From positions 142,379-206,378 of the forward strand of contig NZ_JADPKK010000004.1 of the NCBI RefSeq assembly GCF_023073915.1: a stretch of 64,000 bases of DNA. The letters are read 5' to 3'. The first letter of the stretch is position 1. Each line of letters opens with the position of its first letter. Shown one piece after another: positions 61,331-64,000 of the stretch. Both the position numbers and the translations under genes were made by a program. The stretch is from Bradyrhizobium sp. 149. Its GTDB lineage: Bacteria > Pseudomonadota > Alphaproteobacteria > Rhizobiales > Xanthobacteraceae. The notes under the pieces were generated by a model that saw nothing but the letters and a program-made list of their open reading frames with translations, did not search any database and was not told where the DNA came from.

Positions 61331-62725
61331 ATGACGACCAAGCCAGAGATGACGGCCTCCGAGATCGCAAGCGCGGTTGCCGGCCGCAAGATGTCCGCGC
61401 TCGATGCGACCGAGGCGGCCCTCGCGCGCATCAAGCAGCACGACACCATCCTCAACGCCTTCACCGACATCACCGCCGATCGCGCCCGTGCCAAAGCGCG
61501 CGCGATCGATGCCGATATCGCCGCCGGCAAGACGGTCGGCCCGCTCGCCGGCGTGCCCTTCGCGGTGAAGAATTTGTTCGACGTCGCGGGCCTCGCCACG
61601 CGCGCCGGCTCGAAAATCAACCGCGACCGCGCACCGGCCAGCCGCGATGCCACGCTGATCGAGCGGATGGAAGCCGCCGGCGCCGTGCTGGTCGGCGCGC
61701 TGAACATGGGCGAATACGCCTATGACTTCACCGGAGAGAACGTCCATGACGGTCCCTCGCGCAATCCGCATGACACGACGCGGATGAGCGGCGGCTCCTC
61801 CGGCGGCTCGGGCAGCGCCGTCGGCGGCGCGCTGGTGCCCATCGCGCTCGGCTCCGACACCAATGGTTCGATCCGCGTGCCGTCCTCGTTCTGCGGCATC
61901 TTTGGCCTGAAGCCGACCTATGGCCGGCTGTCGCGCGCGCGGTCGTTTCCGTTCGTCGCGAGCCTCGATCATCTCGGTCCGTTCGCGCGCTCCGCCACCG
62001 ATCTCGCGCTGGCCTATGACGCCATGCAGGGATCGGATGCCGACGATGCCGCCTGCACCACGCGTGGCCTCGAGCCGACGACGCCGCTGCTTGCGAATCC
62101 GGTTTCGGACCTGCGCATCGCGATCGCCGGCGGCTACTTCCAGACCAATTTGTTTCCGGAAGCGGTCGAAGCCGTCGGCCGCGTCGCCAAGGCGCTGGGC
62201 GCGACGCGGGTGGTGGACGTGCCTGAAGCCGCGCGCGCCCGCGCGGCGGCCTATGTCATCACCACCACCGAAGGCGCCTCGCTGCATCTCGATCGGCTGC
62301 GCAAGCGGCCGAACGATTTCGACCCGGCCGTGCGCGACCGGCTGATCGCCGGCGCCATGGTGCCCGCGCCGCTGGTCGACCGCGCGCAAAAATTCCGCCG
62401 CTGGTACCGCGCGCAACTTGCCGAGATGTTCAAGTCTGTCGACGTGTTGCTTGCGCCCGCGACGCCATGCACCGCGCCCAAGCTCGGCCAGGTCAATTTC
62501 AATCTTGACGGCGTCGAGCTGCCGGTGCGCGCCAATATCGGTATCCACACCCAGCCGATCTCCTTTATCGGCCTGCCTGTGGTCGCCGTGCCGGTGCCGC
62601 TCGAGCCGCTGCCGATCGGCGTGCAGATCATCGCCGCGCCATGGCGCGAGGACATCGCGCTACGCGTTGCATACGCGTTGGAGAAGATGGGCGTCGTCGC
62701 CGTGCCCAGCCCAAGAGGATTTTGA
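61331..62725 (+). CDS. hpxY: AtzE/HpxY-family amidase (amidase signature)
   Basis: Amidase-signature hydrolase of 464 residues. The catalytic triad fits K80 (PFAVKNLFD), S156 ([13 protein letters not shown]) and S180 ([11 protein letters not shown]). The family is AtzE, which hydrolyses 1-carboxybiuret; the close relative HpxY belongs to oxalurate catabolism. Substrate specificity cannot be fixed from sequence. Its partner HpxX/AtzG is encoded just upstream and HpxZ just downstream, with one base between. It is cytoplasmic and should release ammonia or urea-type nitrogen from the imported compound. Confidence 0.9.
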   Translation: MTTKPEMTASEIASAVAGRKMSALDATEAALARIKQHDTILNAFTDITADRARAKARAIDADIAAGKTVGPLAGVPFAVKNLFDVAGLATRAGSKINRDRAPASRDATLIERMEAAGAVLVGALNMGEYAYDFTGENVHDGPSRNPHDTTRMSGGSSGGSGSAVGGALVPIALGSDTNGSIRVPSSFCGIFGLKPTYGRLSRARSFPFVASLDHLGPFARSATDLALAYDAMQGSDADDAACTTRGLEPTTPLLANPVSDLRIAIAGGYFQTNLFPEAVEAVGRVAKALGATRVVDVPEAARARAAAYVITTTEGASLHLDRLRKRPNDFDPAVRDRLIAGAMVPAPLVDRAQKFRRWYRAQLAEMFKSVDVLLAPATPCTAPKLGQVNFNLDGVELPVRANIGIHTQPISFIGLPVVAVPVPLEPLPIGVQIIAAPWREDIALRVAYALEKMGVVAVPSPRGF

Positions 62726-62726
62726 G

Positions 62727-63119
62727 ATGGAGATCGATCTCCCCGACGTGATCGCGGAAGTCAAAGCCGCGTTCGAGCGCTATGAGCAGGCGCTGATCAC
62801 CAACAACGTCGCCGTGCTCGGCGAGCTCTTCCGCAACGATGCCCGTACGCTGCGCTATGGCATTGGCGAGAACCTCTACGGCTATGAGGCGATCGCCGGC
62901 TTTCGTGCCGGGCGCTCGCCGATCGGCCTCAACCGCCGCAGGGCGAAAACCGTCATCACCAGCTATGGCCGCGACACCGCGGTGGCCTCCACCTTGTTCT
63001 ATCGCGACACGATGCCGGGTAGGGTCGGCCGGCAGATGCAAACTTGGGTAAAATTCCCGGAGGGCTGGCGCGTCGTCGCGGCCCATGTCAGCATCATCGA
63101 CGAGTCGAAAGAGACCTGA
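62727..63119 (+). CDS. hpxZ: HpxZ, DUF3225 NTF2-like protein
   Basis: NTF2-like protein of 130 residues. It begins [20 protein letters not shown] and has [27 protein letters not shown] and [19 protein letters not shown], matching the HpxZ/AtzH family found beside AtzE-type amidases. The related AtzH is a decarboxylase in cyanuric-acid breakdown, so an enzyme role is likely. A ribosome site agagga precedes the ATG. hpxW, the oxamate hydrolase gene of the Klebsiella operon, is not present here. Confidence 0.88.
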   Translation: MEIDLPDVIAEVKAAFERYEQALITNNVAVLGELFRNDARTLRYGIGENLYGYEAIAGFRAGRSPIGLNRRRAKTVITSYGRDTAVASTLFYRDTMPGRVGRQMQTWVKFPEGWRVVAAHVSIIDESKET

Positions 63120-63123
63120 TCGT

Positions 63124-63846
63124 ATGACGCTTGACGATTTTCCGTCCGGAACACTGCCGGCCGAGCCGATGGTACCGCGCGTCGATCGGGCGCAACCCAG
63201 CGTGCACAAAGTCACGCGTGCCGAGGAGCTGCGCCTCCAACTCGCCGACGAGATCGTGCGCGGAGCTCTGGCGCCCGGCGCGCCGCTTGACGAGACCGAT
63301 ATCGCGCGCCGCTTCAACGTCTCCCGCACGCCGGTGCGGGAAGCGCTGCGCCAGCTCGTGGCAAGCGGCCTCGTCGAAGCGCGCGCCCATCGCGGCGCGG
63401 TGGTGGCGCAGCCCTCGATCGAGCGGCTGACAAGCATGTTCGAGGCGATGGCGGAGCTCGAGGCGATGTGCGCCGCCCTCGCCGCCGAGCGCATGACCGC
63501 CACCGAGCGCCACGGCCTCGAAGCGATCCATGAAGAGCTGCGGGTCTTGAGCTACGCCGGTAATCCGGATCGCTTCCACGAGGTCAACGAGCGCTTCCAC
63601 AACGCGATCTATGCCGGCTCGCAAAACGGTTACATCGCCGAGATCACGCTGGCGACGCGCGTGCGCGTGCAGCCGTTCCGCCGCGCCCAGTTCCGCAATC
63701 TCGGTCGCCTCGCCAAATCGCAAGCCGAGCACGACCGCGTCGTCGTCGCCATCATGCGCGGCGACAAGCAGGGCGCCGCCGCCGCGATGCGCGCCCATAT
63801 CGAGCTGGTCCGCGGAGAGTACGAGATCTACGCGGTTTCGGTGTAG
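63124..63846 (+). CDS. GntR/FadR-family (FCD) transcription regulator
   Basis: Regulator of 240 residues: an N-terminal winged helix (about residues 30-98, with LDETDIARRFNVSRTPVREALRQLVASGLV), then a helical FCD ligand domain with metal-site type residues in RFHEVNERFHNAIY and AEHDRVVVAIMRGDKQGAAAAMRAHIE. It is the last gene of the hpx operon, 4 bases after hpxZ. It is likely a local repressor that senses a pathway compound, acting in addition to sigma-54 control. Confidence 0.9.
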   Translation: MTLDDFPSGTLPAEPMVPRVDRAQPSVHKVTRAEELRLQLADEIVRGALAPGAPLDETDIARRFNVSRTPVREALRQLVASGLVEARAHRGAVVAQPSIERLTSMFEAMAELEAMCAALAAERMTATERHGLEAIHEELRVLSYAGNPDRFHEVNERFHNAIYAGSQNGYIAEITLATRVRVQPFRRAQFRNLGRLAKSQAEHDRVVVAIMRGDKQGAAAAMRAHIELVRGEYEIYAVSV

Positions 63847-63881
63847 GATGACGCATTCTATGCCGTAGCAACCATTAAGAG

Positions 63882-64000
63882 CTAGGCTGCTTTTTCGGTC
63901 CAGGGCGTGCCGCGTTGTACGACAGTATTGGCATAGATCAGGAGCTTACGGGCGCAGGCGATCAGTGCTGCGTTGTGGGCTTTGCCCTTTGCCATGAGAC
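63882..64000 (-). mobile_element. 3' end of an IS110-family transposase (cut by window edge)
   Basis: On the minus strand the last 38 codons read LMAKGKAHNAALIACARKLL, then a tyrosine-rich stretch, then RGTPWTEKAA and a stop. This is the C-terminal pattern of IS110-type transposases. The rest lies beyond the window. It is inserted 35 bases after the GntR gene and convergent with it. IS110 elements lack long terminal inverted repeats, so the end cannot be mapped here. Confidence 0.8.

Overview
The window is high-GC DNA from an alphaproteobacterium of the Bradyrhizobium type. This is inferred from the gene content (many ABC importers, acyl-CoA metabolism, sox genes) and from several families of dispersed palindromic repeats that are common in that group; no rRNA, tRNA, CRISPR array or replication origin was seen. 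It reads as an ordinary chromosomal stretch with some accessory islands. A small IS110-type transposase fragment at the right edge is the only clear mobile element.

Layout. 1-3.6 kb: a two-gene biotin-dependent acyl-CoA carboxylase. 3.7-12.0 kb (minus): a five-gene oligopeptide-type ABC importer, an acyl-CoA ligase and an iron-type alcohol dehydrogenase. 12.3-16.7 kb: an RND efflux adaptor and pump ending in a strong terminator. 16.9-18.1 kb: an orphan branched-chain-type binding protein. 18.1-22.7 kb (minus): a MAPEG protein and an AttEFGH-like lipocalin/FtsX/LolD set. 22.9-25.9 kb: two convergent MFS transporters and a 56-residue disordered protein. 26.0-31.9 kb (minus): soxX-Y-Z-A-(K)-B, a secreted DsrE protein and a persulfide dioxygenase-rhodanese fusion, with no soxCD. 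32.2-41.7 kb: a DUF938 methyltransferase, an S9 peptidase, two MFS transporters, VOC and CMD proteins and two acyl-CoA dehydrogenases. 42-46.3 kb (minus): an orphan AapJ-like binding protein, an L,D-transpeptidase, a membrane protein and a ccdA/thioredoxin pair. 46.7-53.2 kb (minus): an ECF sigma factor downstream of a four-gene signalling operon (DctP-type binding protein, TorS-like kinase, receiver-DUF3369-kinase, OmpR regulator). 53.4-54.7 kb: an orphan ugpB. 54.9-55.4 kb: a truncated kinase-like gene. 55.4-63.8 kb: an operon behind a sigma-54 promoter that joins a peptide-type ABC importer to hpxX-hpxY-hpxZ and a GntR regulator.

The two most interesting units are these. (i) The orphan DctP-type protein is translationally linked to two histidine kinases and a response regulator without any TRAP permease, so it looks like a periplasmic sensor rather than a transporter part. 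(ii) The hpx operon is preceded by a textbook RpoN -24/-12 element 43 bp before the binding-protein start. That predicts nitrogen-controlled uptake and hydrolysis of an amide or ureide compound. Within this operon, repeat-derived hairpins separate the binding protein from the permeases, and a 32-codon mini-ORF bridges permease and ATPase.
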